In this document: positions 23,028-33,837 of the stretch, piece after piece
Layout: each line of letters opens with the position of its first letter
How positions within the stretch are numbered: position 1 is the stretch's first letter
NCBI RefSeq assembly: GCF_002865645.1
Contig: NW_020194631.1
Location: 1-64,000, forward strand
Length of the DNA: 64,000 nt
Direction of reading: 5' to 3'
Origin: Hyaloscypha bicolor E
Taxonomy: Eukaryota; Ascomycota; Leotiomycetes; Helotiales; Hyaloscyphaceae
Position numbers and translations under genes: made by a program
Notes under the pieces: model-generated
What the model saw: only the letters and a program-made list of their open reading frames with translations
What the model was told of the DNA's origin: nothing
Database searches by the model: none

Positions 23028-23991
23028 CCTGACTTCTGAAGCGCGAAGCCCAGCTCTTGATTGTGGACGTGAGAAGGAACTGACTTGATAAGTGATGGTC
23101 GAAATCAGTCTACGATAGCTGTTCGGTTCAATGGTCCGATTGAGGGGTAAAAAAGGCTGGGAATTGATAGGGAGCGTTCGTATGCAATCAAATGATAAAG
23201 ATAAGAGCTCAATCTAGGACAGTTTTATTACAAGTCAATTTGAGGCTCTGAAGGTGACGAGTCATTCAATTCACCTTTACGGTCACATAATTTATATGCT
23301 ATAGCTTCTATGGAAAGTCCAATCGGTTGAAGTAAAGTTACTTAGAGACCCCTGTCAACCCCCTTTTAAGCGAATCTCCTTTTCCTCAGCACCTGTAACG
23401 TCGAACAACCAGAATATTGGGCGAAAGGAGATATTTATTTCAGCTAGAGTGGGACCACATTGACTTCACGGGGAAAGGGGATTATTGAGTAAAATGCAGC
23501 GCCTTCGCCGGCCGCCACAACGGTGACAACAACCGCTCCACCGATTTGAGATTTCCGATATCTCCACTAAAGAGATTCACAAGCAGCTCCCAGGGCACTT
23601 CTACTTCCTCGGATTTCTCTTCAACCAACACTCTTATATCAAGTGGTGACCAGGATTGGATCAACTCGGAGCAAATGGGACTTAGCGTTGTCAGTGTTTT
23701 CACATACTATCACTGGTGTTTGCATAAAGCAGCTTAGACACTTGGAGCACGGGATTGCTGACAGATACGATGACGTTCACTTTATGAGGATTTCAGTTGT
23801 GCATTGTCCTTGCATTCTGGATATGACACCCCTCGCCTTGAAGAAGTGGTCTGTATACCTATCCCAAAGCCAGAAAGAATCTCAGAAACCGAAGCCGAAT
23901 CGTCGACCCTACATCCAACCACGTATGGAAAAAGGTGCTCGAGTTCTCGAAACGTGCGAAGATCTCCCTAAAAGCAGCTATCGAGTATTGC
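23028..23991. other. Intergenic with a possible gene remnant
   Basis: A minus-strand frame ends at 23482 and reads well from about 23690 (SPICSELIQSWSPLDIRVL, EVEVPWELLVNLFSGDIGNL). It follows a splice-acceptor-like CTAAG with an ACTGAC branch. No start or upstream exon could be joined to it, so it is left as a possible remnant. The rest shows nothing recognisable. Confidence 0.4.
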
Positions 23992-24387
23992 TTAGTTGTC
24001 GCCCTTGTTCTCGTCTCCAGATATTCCCAAACACTCCAGCTCCTCTACAAACTTAGCATCCTTCCTGTCTTCGACTCGCTTCTTGTCGATCTTCTTCTTC
24101 GTCAAAAGAGCGCCAACAAGTGCCTTCTGTGCGCTGCCGATAACATCCTAAACTCCTTTGTTAGCGACTGAGATAGGCAGAGTATTTATTCAATCCACTT
24201 CCCTTGTTTTCAGTGTCATATGCACCTGCAAGCTGTGCAAGGAAGTTGTTGAGACCCTGCGATTGGCCTTGAACGGCTGGGTCTTCGTTCTCCTTCTGGT
24301 TAGTCTGTCCTTTGTTGGAAGCTATTGACACAGTCGCACCAGTAAACATGGATTCCCAACACAAGGACATGAAGGATGCTTACACAT
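23992..24387 (-). pseudogene. Small Lys/Gln-rich gene, apparently interrupted
   Basis: ATG plus one base (24384-24387) splices to 24226-24321, giving a start MSSNKGQTNQKENEDP and a helix GLNNFLAQLA. A third exon from 24167 reads VANKGV, then an in-frame TAG (24148-24150), then continues open as DVIGSAQKALVGALLTKKK and DRKDAKFVEELECLG to a TAA at 23992. The TAG could be a CAG mutated by C-to-T. Other acceptors give a frame mismatch. Either the gene is dead or its exon structure is not the one drawn here. Confidence 0.42.
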
Positions 24388-24632
24388 GTTGACGTTACTG
24401 TTCTGAGAATTGTTTGGTGGAGGTTTGATTTGGGTTGGAAAAGGTTGTTGTTTGTTCCGAGTCGAAAGTCGAAAGCCGACCAGCAACAGAAATATTTAAC
24501 TTGCGGTCGCAGTTTGGATTGGGGAGAACTTCTGAATCTGTCAAGGGTAAATTTAGCACTGGGCACATGAAAATTTAAATTTACTGTAGCAGCTGCACGG
24601 CCTACAAGGTGGGCTCAGTCGGCTAGTTCAAA

Positions 24633-25176
24633 ATGTCTCTTGAAGATCACCAAGATGATGACCAAATGGGAAGCAGTTCTCTTACTCGATGCAGCAGATG
24701 TCCCGCTCTTCATCTCACATCGCGCGAAATAAGCTCGTCTCCGGCTTCCTTCAGATCTTGGAATGCTACGAAGACTTCCTCTTCCTGACCAGCAATGAAG
24801 TCGACAATATCGATCCAGCTTTCGAGTCTCGGATCCATCTCTCGCTTCGGTTTGAGTTTCGAGTCGCGGCGAAGTCTGTGGACCACATTTCTCAGTAGCC
24901 AGAAGAACATGAATTTCACGGAGAAGTAGATCGATGAGCTTACGAAGGAGAAACTCAAATGGGAGGCAGATCAAGGATATCTTGAATACTACATTACTGT
25001 TGGCGATGGGTAAGGATGCGCCTTCTAACCTTGAGCATGTGCAGACTATCAAAAAGTTGGGGGCTGCAAATGTTGGTATTCTTGTTAAGAACAAGGAGGA
25101 ACGTAGTGGGTTTGCAGTCTTTTGTACCAGAGAGCAAGACGGATTGAATAGCAACACATTCAAAGAAACAGTGTGA
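24633..25176 (+). pseudogene. AAA-type ATPase fragment, frameshifted
   Basis: The C-terminal part of a fungal AAA (BCS1/ATAD-like) ATPase is readable in three frames. KWEAVLLLDAADV at 24663 is the Walker B region, where the family has LLLDEADV, so the catalytic Glu is Ala. After a frameshift, RNKLVSGFLQILECYEDFLF, SNEVDNIDPAFESRIHLSLRF contains the sensor and arginine-finger region. NGRQIKDILNTTLLLA near 24960 is the usual C-terminal NGRQIKN helix. Stops lie between the blocks, and nothing upstream encodes Walker A, so this is a 5-prime-truncated relic. Confidence 0.78.
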
Positions 25177-26127
25177 TTTGGCAATGCAGAGCTGATTAAA
25201 GATTTGGGTGCCATAGATTTTATGCAAATTTTGACAACATATAGTAGGAAATAGATACATAATTGCTAGCATTTCTGATGCGAAACTAGGAAACCCCAAG
25301 AACGCGTGGATGGCCCTTCAAGATTTTTCACAACCATTATCCATTAGGCACTGAATTCCCCACCGAATTCCCCACCAAGTTCTTCACAAACTCCTTGCCA
25401 AATTCCCCATCGGCCCCCTCTTACGGAATTCCATCCGGAATTCCGCAGAGTTCAGTTCGATTTGCAACAAAGATTTGCAACGCCAATTTCCGCTTTCATC
25501 TGAAGCTGAGACGAAAGAGGCAATCTCGGACGAAAGTAGCCACAGCTACTAGAACTATGCCTGTGGGGTAGACTCTAATTTTCTTCTTCTAAAGAGCATT
25601 ATAAAATCTAATGTCCGAGAATTAGAAGAAGATTTCCTTATGACAAGTGTCGGCCTCAAGTTCTAGCTCCCTGAGACGTTGGGAGAGTCTGGTCAATCCA
25701 GACTTTTTACTCTTAAGTAATTATCAGATGAAACTTCGTCCAGAAAACAAGCATTAGTATTACAATATATAGCTCTACACATTTTTTCGAGTACAGTTCC
25801 CAAAAATATTTCCTGAAACCCCTTTCCTCGATGTTCGCTAAGGATACTACTTCCTGAGAATTTTCGCCAAGGAGATTTCCAGCGGATATTCCCAGAGGAT
25901 ATCCCCCACGGAGGTTCCCAACGGACTACCGTCATTGAATGCGAGATGCAACAAAGACTTCAAGATCTGTGACTTGCACGTGGTATACGGAGACGGAAAG
26001 GGTTTCATGACGTCTTTGCGATGTAACAGAACACGACATTCCATCCATTTAGAGAGGACTTGATACGACCCACTGCAGACCTGTTCAGTAAAGCAATGCA
26101 TTCTCATCTATAAAAATGTGTCCTTGT
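25177..26127. other. Intergenic with short simple repeats
   Basis: It contains repeated gaattccccacc-like words near 25350-25410, a small inverted pair (tcttcttcta / tagaagaaga) around 25565-25635, and aaggagattt / gagga-type repeats near 25860-25930. No gene is supported; an 80-codon minus frame across the repeats looks like chance. Confidence 0.45.
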
Positions 26128-27882
26128 TTACACAAACTTGCTGTCCTTGCTGACATACAAGTCAACATACTCATCAACTGCCATAGCCTCCAACCTTTTC
26201 GCATCATTTCCGAGATCGACCAACTCCTTGATCTGCTGCTCGCTGTAATGTGGTCCAAGGTGTCGCTTGTACTTAGCCAGGATTTCTGGCTTGGCTTCCT
26301 CTCTCCTCAATTTATGTCCCAGTGGTGCCTCAACAACAATCTCCTCGAGAACAGTTCCGTCATTCAAAGTGACCGTCAAGGCATTGGGGATGGTGCGCAT
26401 ATTTTCGTCATGGTAATCCTTTGTGAATTGTGGGTCCTCAACGCACTTGATCTTTTGGCGAAGGGATTCGACAAGAGGAGATGTAGCGGCTTCTCCTCCA
26501 TCAGTGTAGTCGGTGGCTTCGAGACGGCCATAAACGAGCATGACGGAGCACATGTATTGGATGCAATGGTCACGGTCAGCGAAGTTGTCCATGGGCTTGA
26601 ACTGCTTGTCAATGATTCGGATACAAGCTTCGTGTGTGCGGCAGGTGATATCCTTGATATCGGCAGCTGACTTTCCTTTGTCTGCCAATTGCTTGTGGAT
26701 TCGCTTTGAGGCCTCGATAGCCGTTTGAGAGTGGAATTCGGCTAAAATAATCAGATGAGAAAGCAATTTTCGGACGAAATGATTTACCTGGGTATGAGAC
26801 CTTGAACAGAACGTTCTCCATTACGTAGCTTCCGTATGGTCGCTGAAATTCAAACTTATTGCCCTTGAACAAGACATCATAGAAGCCCCAGACTGGAGCA
26901 GACAGGACTGTAGGAACACCAGGCTCGCCCTTCATAACCTTCAAAACGAGGTTAACGGCACGTTGGCATGCGTCACCGGCAGCCCATGACTTCCTCGACA
27001 TGGTGTTGGGAGAGTGTCTGTATGTCCTCAAACTTTGTCCGTCAACCCAGGCTTGGGAGACCGCATCTGCGGTCTGCTTTTCTGAGAGACCCAGCATCTT
27101 CGAAACAACAGCCGCAGAGGCAACCTTGACAAGCACAACGTGGTCCAGACCGACCTTGTTGAACGAGTTCAAAAGGGCCAAGCAGCCTTGGATTTCGTGT
27201 GCCTTAATCATAGCCTCCAAAACTTCCTTGACAGTTATAACCTTATCATTGCCCAATTTCCCACCAGCTCGGTTTGTTCGCGAAATCCAGTCTGCAACAG
27301 CCAAAATCGCGCCCAAATTGTCCGAAGGGTGGCCCCATTCAGCAGCAAGCCAACAGTCATTGTAATCGAGCCATCTGATCATAGCACCAATATTGAAAGC
27401 GCCATTGACAGGGTCTAGCTGGAAGGGGGTGCCTGGGACCTTGGTTCCGTTTGGAACAACGGTTCCCTCAACAATTGGCCCGAGCAGCTTCGTGCATTCT
27501 TTGAACCGCAGACCTTCGAGACCGCATCCGAGTGTATCGAGGAAGACAAATCGAGCTGTATCGAACTTTGCCATCATCAGCGGGGTGGTCTTGGGGTGAA
27601 GTGTGCGGAGCTTACAGCGAGGTCGGAGTTTATTGGAGTGTTGTGAACATAGCTTGCAATATCCTTAATCTCAGGGTCGTATTCTCGAGCTTGAGGTGGT
27701 GGCGGGGCACCAGATTGCAAAGGAGACATAGCTGAGAATTGTCTGGAGGTAGGTGTGCGTGGTGAAGCTTGAATGGGTGCTCGCTGTGTGAGGGAAAGAG
27801 GGGCACGAAGAGCTCGTGATTGGCGGGCAGGCAATCGAAGGTTTCTCGTAGCTGTGCGAACACTGCGATTGATCGCCGACAT
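26128..27882 (-). CDS. prpD: 2-Methylcitrate dehydratase, mitochondrial
   Basis: PrpD-family enzyme of the methylcitrate cycle, which removes water from 2-methylcitrate during propionyl-CoA breakdown. Exons on the minus strand are 27616-27882, 26788-27565 and 26128-26741, with introns of 50 and 46 bp, giving 552 residues, the usual fungal length. The first 55 residues are Arg/Ser/Pro-rich with almost no acidic residues, a likely mitochondrial presequence. Family blocks are [72 protein letters not shown] and [17 protein letters not shown] joined across the last intron to [12 protein letters not shown]. The ATG at 27882 is the first in frame; the frame beyond it has no further ATG nearby. Confidence 0.95.
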
Positions 27883-28511
27883 GGTCGTCAATTGGATTTA
27901 GAGAGGAGATTTCGAGCTGGAGAAGGATTTGCAAGCTTCTCCAGGAAGGTGCGAGGCTTGCAGTCCTGTCAGGATTTTATGGCTGGACTAAATTCTTGGA
28001 GAGCCTCGGTTAGATTCGGGATTGCATCACGTGTCAGGATCCCGAACTCGGCTTTAGGGAGATGGACGAGATATTCCTTGCCCTTCGCCAGCAAAAGTTG
28101 CCTTAGACAAATGCTTGGAAAAGCTCAATGCGATTTCGAAGTCGAAATACTCTGGGAGTCTTCTCGGAGGCGCACTCGTCGTCCTTTAAATTAAGCGATT
28201 GTACGGAAGTGGAGCTACATTGTTGGCGGTCAAATCGTCAACGATGCTGAGAGAGGAGAGCATGTGCATGTTTCCAGAATGAAGTACCGATTTTCCTCAA
28301 TTGAAGAAGCTTAGCTGATAGCTACGATATATCCAAACCAGACGCCGTGCATTTCTTCTGTAGTTCTTTGTGTCTTTACTTACGAGAGGGTCTCATCCAA
28401 GCACTTACACTTGAAATAATTACCAGTATAAGAAAGCTAAGAGCTCTCTTCAGACTGCACATCACTTAAAATACAAATTCAATCCTCAAACTTCCACGTA
28501 ATTTTGATACG
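27883..28511. other. Intergenic
   Basis: Upstream region of the 2-methylcitrate dehydratase gene and downstream of the SET relic. No supported gene, RNA or repeat was seen. Confidence 0.5.
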
Positions 28512-29619
28512 TTACAACAAGTGGCGGCCATCACTCTCCCACTTAATTACCATCTTTCTCTTCTTCGTCCCTTTGTTTGTTTTCCTCTTCTTGTCCGGGT
28601 TTTCCTTAAAGTAATTCATTCCATAATGGCATGTGAGTTGATCCCCAGCAGTCTTGTTCTGTTCCAGCATCCGGCCCACTTTTCCCGATAAATGTAGATG
28701 GCCAGAAGTCAAAAGCATAGTCATCGCTGTCTTCCACGACATCGAGGTGAATAAACTCGCCAGTGTATTTTCCGATAGTAGCCCCTTTCTTGATGTTTGA
28801 GAGCGAGCGTACTCCGCTGTTGATGGATGCTGAATCTCCAGGTATTTGATCAAATTCACAGATTTCAACCAATGGCCTAGGGTTGTTCACCATGCCCGCG
28901 GCTAAATTTAATCTGCAGGTACACCTTTCACCGGCCAGCATAACCCTGGCAGTCTTCGCTCGTGACCTGGAATGCGCAAGAGAAGCATTTTGCCCGGAAT
29001 TCAGGTGGGGGTGGATAGACTGAAAGTGGTGCGTAAGTTGGATTGTGTGGATAGTTCTATTTCGCTGGCTAATGTCTCCGCCCCTAAAAAATTCGGGTAA
29101 TCTGCTGCTGTCATAGTGTCGCAGGTAGGGAATCCTTTGAATAAGTGTAAAAATTCCGAGACCATCTCGATTGGCATCGATGCGATCGAAAGGCAGGAGC
29201 CAGTGTTCGTCGGGGAAAATCTGTAATGCTGTCTGGAAGGTCTTCGAGTGCATAGCAGCCGCGAGATTTTCCCTCCCCAAAATCCTCTCCGCATGCTTGT
29301 ATCTCGTTTGGGTATGTCCCGGCCAGTTGGGGTATTCAATAAACGGATTCAGGTAGTTCCATGTCATCCACTGATATCCGACTGTAAGAAAGATAGTATC
29401 AATGTCTCGACGCATATCCCGCAATGCTTGATCAGCTACCCCTTCAGCTGACCTGGGATTCGACGGAGGAATTCACAACTTCTTCAGAGTTTCAATGTCC
29501 GATTCGTATGACACCTCCCGCCTGCTCTCCCGCCCGCGGGTTTCTCTTCCTACAGCATCTGAAGAAGCGACTGAGTCAGCATCTGATTTGAAATTGCCAC
29601 CCAGAGTCCTGGAGGTCAT
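28512..29619 (-). pseudogene. SET-domain protein relic
   Basis: A long minus-strand frame contains a family-like N-terminal region (MRRDIDTIFLTVGYQWMTWN, HAERILGRENLAAAMHSKTF). It is followed by the start of a SET domain (GVRSLSNIKKGATIGKYTGE, then DDYAFDFWP). The central NHSC motif that binds cofactor and substrate is absent: just after FIGK the frame shifts, and the terminal block DQLTCHYGMNYF resumes in another frame up to 28512. Upstream, a single in-frame TGA at about 29473 splits the N-terminal part starting at ATG 29619 from the rest, with no usable intron around it. Loss of the core and two breaks argue for a dead gene. Confidence 0.68.
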
Positions 29620-30347
29620 TGTCTTCCTATTTCTGCCGCTTCGAGAGAGATGATCCAGCGCCAACTGATCCTCTGAATCGACATCACCTTAGAGCACGAT
29701 TTCATGTTACTGCTGAACCTTTGATAAACTAAGATTGTTTGCAATTGTAGCGCCTTGCCGAATTTAGAGGGTGATTGGTGAGTGAGGTATACAGTTTTCT
29801 AGCAAAATCTGTGTAGTTTGAAGTTTACATTGCCTCTGGGTGGGCAGACCAAATGAAGGGAATGCCAACTCATTCTTCGCGAGATTTTTTCAAGACAATC
29901 CACAAAACAACAACACCCTACTTGGTTCACCTCGTCCGCACCAACCATGAATAATAGCCAAATTGGCGTAAAAAAACATGAATCGAATCATTTTTGCTCA
30001 TTTTTGTGAGTCGTGAATCTGCGCCATCGAGAGCTAATTCAGAGCATCTCCGTGTGCTAAATAACATGGCAGGATGTACTTAACGGGTATAAGCAATTTG
30101 GAAATCATGAAACTTTTGCGGTGACCTCTGTACTAGGTTGCATATGCCTTAGATATTTCCAGATCAGGCAAGATGGTTGGATGACGGCCATCGAGCAATT
30201 GGCTGAGCTACCAGCTTGGGAAATACAATTTCATTGAAATCATATTCAACAATAGTTTAATTCGTCTTCCATATTTGTGCGCCATATTAACCCTTCATAA
30301 ATCAACTCCGGGAATTCATTCAAAACGCCAATACCCAAGAATCTGTC
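29620..30347. other. Intergenic
   Basis: No supported gene. Composition is moderately AT-rich and no repeats were found. Confidence 0.45.
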
Positions 30348-31256
30348 TTATTCCTCCTCACTCTCACTACTCTCATCGGCCCCATTCTCGGTCTGGTTCA
30401 AAGCCTTCTCCAGCTCTTCCTCCAGATCTAATTCTATCTCCTCATCGCTCATACCACCCACGTTGTTTGCCGGGCTGGGCAGTTGAAGATGGTCCACATC
30501 CTGATTCCGCTCTTCTTCAAATGATTCATGCTCTGCATCCTCATCACTCTCGTCCTCGCTGACATTTCTTCGAAAGACCGGTGCCGGTTGATATTGGTAC
30601 TGCTGAGAAGGAGGTCCATCCGGGTATTCGACCGTGAAGCCATCATCTGAGTCCTCTTCCTCGGGTGTTGGTTCTTTGACCGGAGGCTTCGGTTTCTTAG
30701 GCTTCTCTTGTTTTTGGCGTTTGGTGGTGGCCTTAGCAGCTGCCGCATTCTTCACGGATTTCGATGGCCTCCGTTGTGGGGCTGAGGTTGCTGGCTTGGA
30801 TTCGGGCTCTAATTGTGTATACTGTGATCGTAACGCGGAGGCCTTCTGCTCCCAGGGCGCGCTGACCAGGTTCATATCGAATGTGGAATCAACTCGATGC
30901 AGCACAAAGTGTTCCTTGACAGGATCAAAGATAAGAACAAATTGTCCGTCGCCTGTTGTCCGCACGCCGTTGTATGTATACTTGTCAGAATTATCTGTGA
31001 AGGAGAGGTCGTAGCTTGTAGAATCGGAGTCGGAAGGCTGGAGATGGGTCGATGTGGAGGATGCGTCAGAGGAAAGATCTGGCTTGTGATTGTCTTGATA
31101 ATGTCAGCTTCATTTGAGAGCCCAAATGCAGAGAAAGGTACATCTGATGCCGGTGTAGACCTCTTTCGGAGTTTTCCCTAGTAATGCATCACTCAAGACG
31201 ATGCGGTATTTGCCAGGCTTGTCGACGTCAATCGACGCAGAGGCCATAGTTGCCAT
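30348..31256 (-). CDS. EAF-family transcription elongation factor
   Basis: ELL-associated-factor N-terminal domain protein, which acts with RNA polymerase II elongation complexes in the nucleus. Exons on the minus strand are 31142-31256 and 30348-31093 around a 48-bp GTACCT...CAAG intron, giving 286 residues. The domain spans about residues 8-125: DKPGKYRIVLSDALLG, GIRYNHKP (rebuilt by the splice), LSFTDNSDKYTYNGVRTTGD, QFVLIFDPVKEHFVLHRVDS and NLVSAPWE. The remainder is low complexity, first Lys/Pro/Ala-rich and basic, then strongly acidic to the Glu-rich end, as in other fungal EAF proteins. Confidence 0.9.
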
Positions 31257-31995
31257 GCTTCCTGAATATCGTTTAGGAGAAGACTGAGAACGGTGATGTG
31301 TTCTTGGTAAGGCTGATTAGGAAGGTCAGCTCAGGCATTCATGGCCTGTCGTCGAACAAAGGACCAAGCTAAGCCCCGCATTTCGCTTGCCAAAATTAGA
31401 CCCTGTCATCACTGAAACCGGGCACCTATTTCTCACCAAATACCATAAAATTACTGTCCAACCTGCATGATTCAGAGTCATCTGTTGATCCGCCTATTCA
31501 TGCTACGAATGTGCGTCGAAACATACAAGTCAACAAGTTTGTAAGGTGCTGCATGATGGAGCCGGCCCTTACGCGAGCCTATGACTCTTCCGGATGCCCA
31601 GATCGAACATTCCCAGTTCAGCAAGGTCCGAAGTGCATGTACTTCTGTAATAGAGTTCCTTGACGCAACGGGATTTGTGTTAGCGGCTCGACTAGCTAGA
31701 CTGAATGCTGAGGAGCGAGAACCATTGACTATTCACGAGCAATGCAGATCTATTAGTGTGCGCTCGGAGTGTTATGAGCCTCAGCCTCTTCATCATCGCG
31801 CCGAGCTGCCATACCTGCCCTGGTCTGATAGTACTCCTCAGAGATTGACGTGAAGAATAGTTAGCCCTCCTTTGGTCGTGAGGTCATGCAGATTATTTTA
31901 AGTCGGACATCGAGATTTCCTTCCAATCTTTTCAGAACCTTTCTGTTCTTTCTTTCCATACAGAAATAATACTTTCAATCACATGCTCTTTCACA
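31257..31995. other. Intergenic
   Basis: A 90-codon plus-strand frame at 31581-31853 begins with ATG but shows no known motif. The region carries the promoter of the EAF gene at its left end. Nothing else was identified. Confidence 0.4.
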
Positions 31996-32691
31996 ATGGC
32001 TCCAGAGATATCCCAAATAAGCCCTCATTTCTCGGGTCCTTCAAATGGGCAAGCTAGTGGTTATTACGGCAAAGTAATCGATGATTATTCTGGATTCCAA
32101 GCTTTCGTATGTCCTCCGGTTTCCCTTCAAGCCACAAGGATATAAGAAAAGAAGCTAACTCTTCAAAGTGGAAAACCTTCGCTAGCTTCTACGCATTAAA
32201 CAGCAAAGTAATCTTCGACTGCAACAACGAACTTTAAAACATGGGCTCTGCTAGCGCCTTAAAGCTAATACAAGTATGCATTGACGGCGTCTGAGCTGCT
32301 AGTGCAATAAGCTAATATATCTTTGTTGAAGGAACAGTCCGTTCTCTTCATCTTTTATTCCACCTTTATTTCACTAACAGCTTTTTCTTAGTCTTACACA
32401 GGAGCATGGACTTGGACTACGACATTTGGAAACACCAACTTGGCTTCACTTACTGACTTGCAAAACAAGATCGTTTACGAAATGCACTAATACTTCGACT
32501 CTGGCGGCTTCAGCACTTCAGCAACCTGTGTCTCTTCCACCATCGGCTCAGAACGCGTCGAAGCCGCAACGCAGTGACTGAAGGATAGCAAGAAGCTCGG
32601 TATTCTTGGTGAGTTTGCAGGAGGCGCGAATTCGGTGTGTGAGAGTGCTGTAACAGACCTGTTGAAGTATATGGGGCAGAATACGGAGGTA
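31996..32691 (+). pseudogene. GH5 endo-beta-1,4-glucanase relic
   Basis: It matches secreted fungal family-5 cellulases from the middle of the catalytic domain onward. Intron borders are kept (32107-32168 GTATGT...AAAG; 32337-32391 GTCCGT...TTAG). Readable blocks are WKTFASFYALNSKVIFDCNNE with the acid/base NE, then VCIDGV, SYTGAWTWTTFGN, LQNKIVYEMH, ATCVSSTIGSERVEAATQ and LGILGEFAGGANSVCESAV with the nucleophile Glu. Five in-frame stops fall where homologues have Gln, Arg or Trp, and each is explained by one C-to-T or G-to-A change. The signal peptide and N-terminal half are missing, and the sequence ends before the family C terminus. Confidence 0.82.
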
Positions 32692-33649
32692 TGGGAAAGA
32701 TGAAAGGGGAAGGATTGTATATAACGTGAAGGTGGTAGATGAGAGCAGGGCTTGGAGCTTGCGAACCTTTCTGGTTACGCATATTGGGCCAAAAAGCATT
32801 ATTTGGAAAAATCGATTCTCAACCGCTGGTCTGCCAGATTATCAGCTTCCATAGTTGTCAATAGTGTATCTTTTCTAACCAAAGGAAACTTCAATGCCTA
32901 TTTCTTACTGCCAGCTTTTTAGCCCAAGCAGGCCAAAGAAGGAAGGTAAGAGGCAATTCCTCCGCACACCGCCTCCTCTTTTCAAGGATAAACTTTCTCG
33001 CACTTTATTACATCGATGTCTTAACACATTCGGTAGGGAACTCACGCTCTTTTCCCTCCCAAAGTCCAACAACATGTGTTGATGGAATGGCCTGCGAGTG
33101 GAGATTCAGAAGCCGAGAAAATGTACGGCATGATGTGCAGAATAGAAAAGCAAGACACACCCTTCAGGAAATGAAGGACCGTGACCTCAGCTGCACTTCC
33201 TTGTCTGTATCCATTTTCAAAAATGACTGGCTAGTGGAAAATCTCATACGTCCAGCACTTGCTCTCTGCGCTGAAAATCTGATGTGTAAGTGTCCACAAA
33301 AAGCAGTTTAGAGATCAACCTACAGGGAACACTTGAGCTCTTTCCAATAGATCGCGAACCGGGCAACGACGTCAAATATGACAAATACTCATTTGATCTT
33401 TTGTGAAGCTGAACCACCGCTATGATGACCCCTTGAACCTTGAAGCTAGAAACCTGCATCTCTCAACAAACCCCTGCCGCCGTACTTTGCGCCTCGACCA
33501 AACAGACCTCATCCCTAGAAGCCCATTTTCATCTCCATTCCGTCCTTGCAAGCCGATGAGGCCATGGATGGAAATGATTCAAGAGATTAATCCCTTCTAA
33601 ACTCCCAGGACAGAGATGGAACATCCAGTCACCCACGGAATAATTTTTC
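32692..33649. other. Intergenic
   Basis: Between the cellulase relic and the transposon. Several 60-75-codon frames occur, none with recognisable motifs. No TA-rich RIP pattern here. Confidence 0.45.
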
Positions 33650-33660
33650 CGCTCCAAAAC

Positions 33661-33735
33661 GGAATCGGCCCGCTACGGGCTGATTTAGCGACGATGCTGC
33701 AACTATAATTTTTTTCGCAAAATCAAAATTACGAT
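33661..33735. repeat. Left terminal inverted repeat
   Basis: The core begins gacgatgctgcaactata at 33690 and runs to acgat at 33735; it is the reverse complement of 38786-38832. Outside the core, cgctacgggct aligns with the partner's ggtacgggct, so the repeat is longer than the core but more diverged. Confidence 0.88.
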
Positions 33736-33837
33736 GAATCGCGATTTATTTAATGGCCACATTTTATATGGAAAACACACCTAATTATGGCCAAAGACGC
33801 AACTCCCATGCATCATAGTCAAATGTATCCAGTAGTA

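Noticed and set aside
24615..25214. 199-codon minus-strand frame
   Set aside because: It is antisense to the AAA ATPase relic, whose motifs are unmistakable on the plus strand.
25340..25930. CRISPR-like or structured repeat array
   Set aside because: The repeats are short, irregular simple-sequence words without constant spacers, and the host is a fungus.
32510..32799. Minus-strand frames of 83-90 codons
   Set aside because: They lie opposite the GH5 relic and lack motifs.
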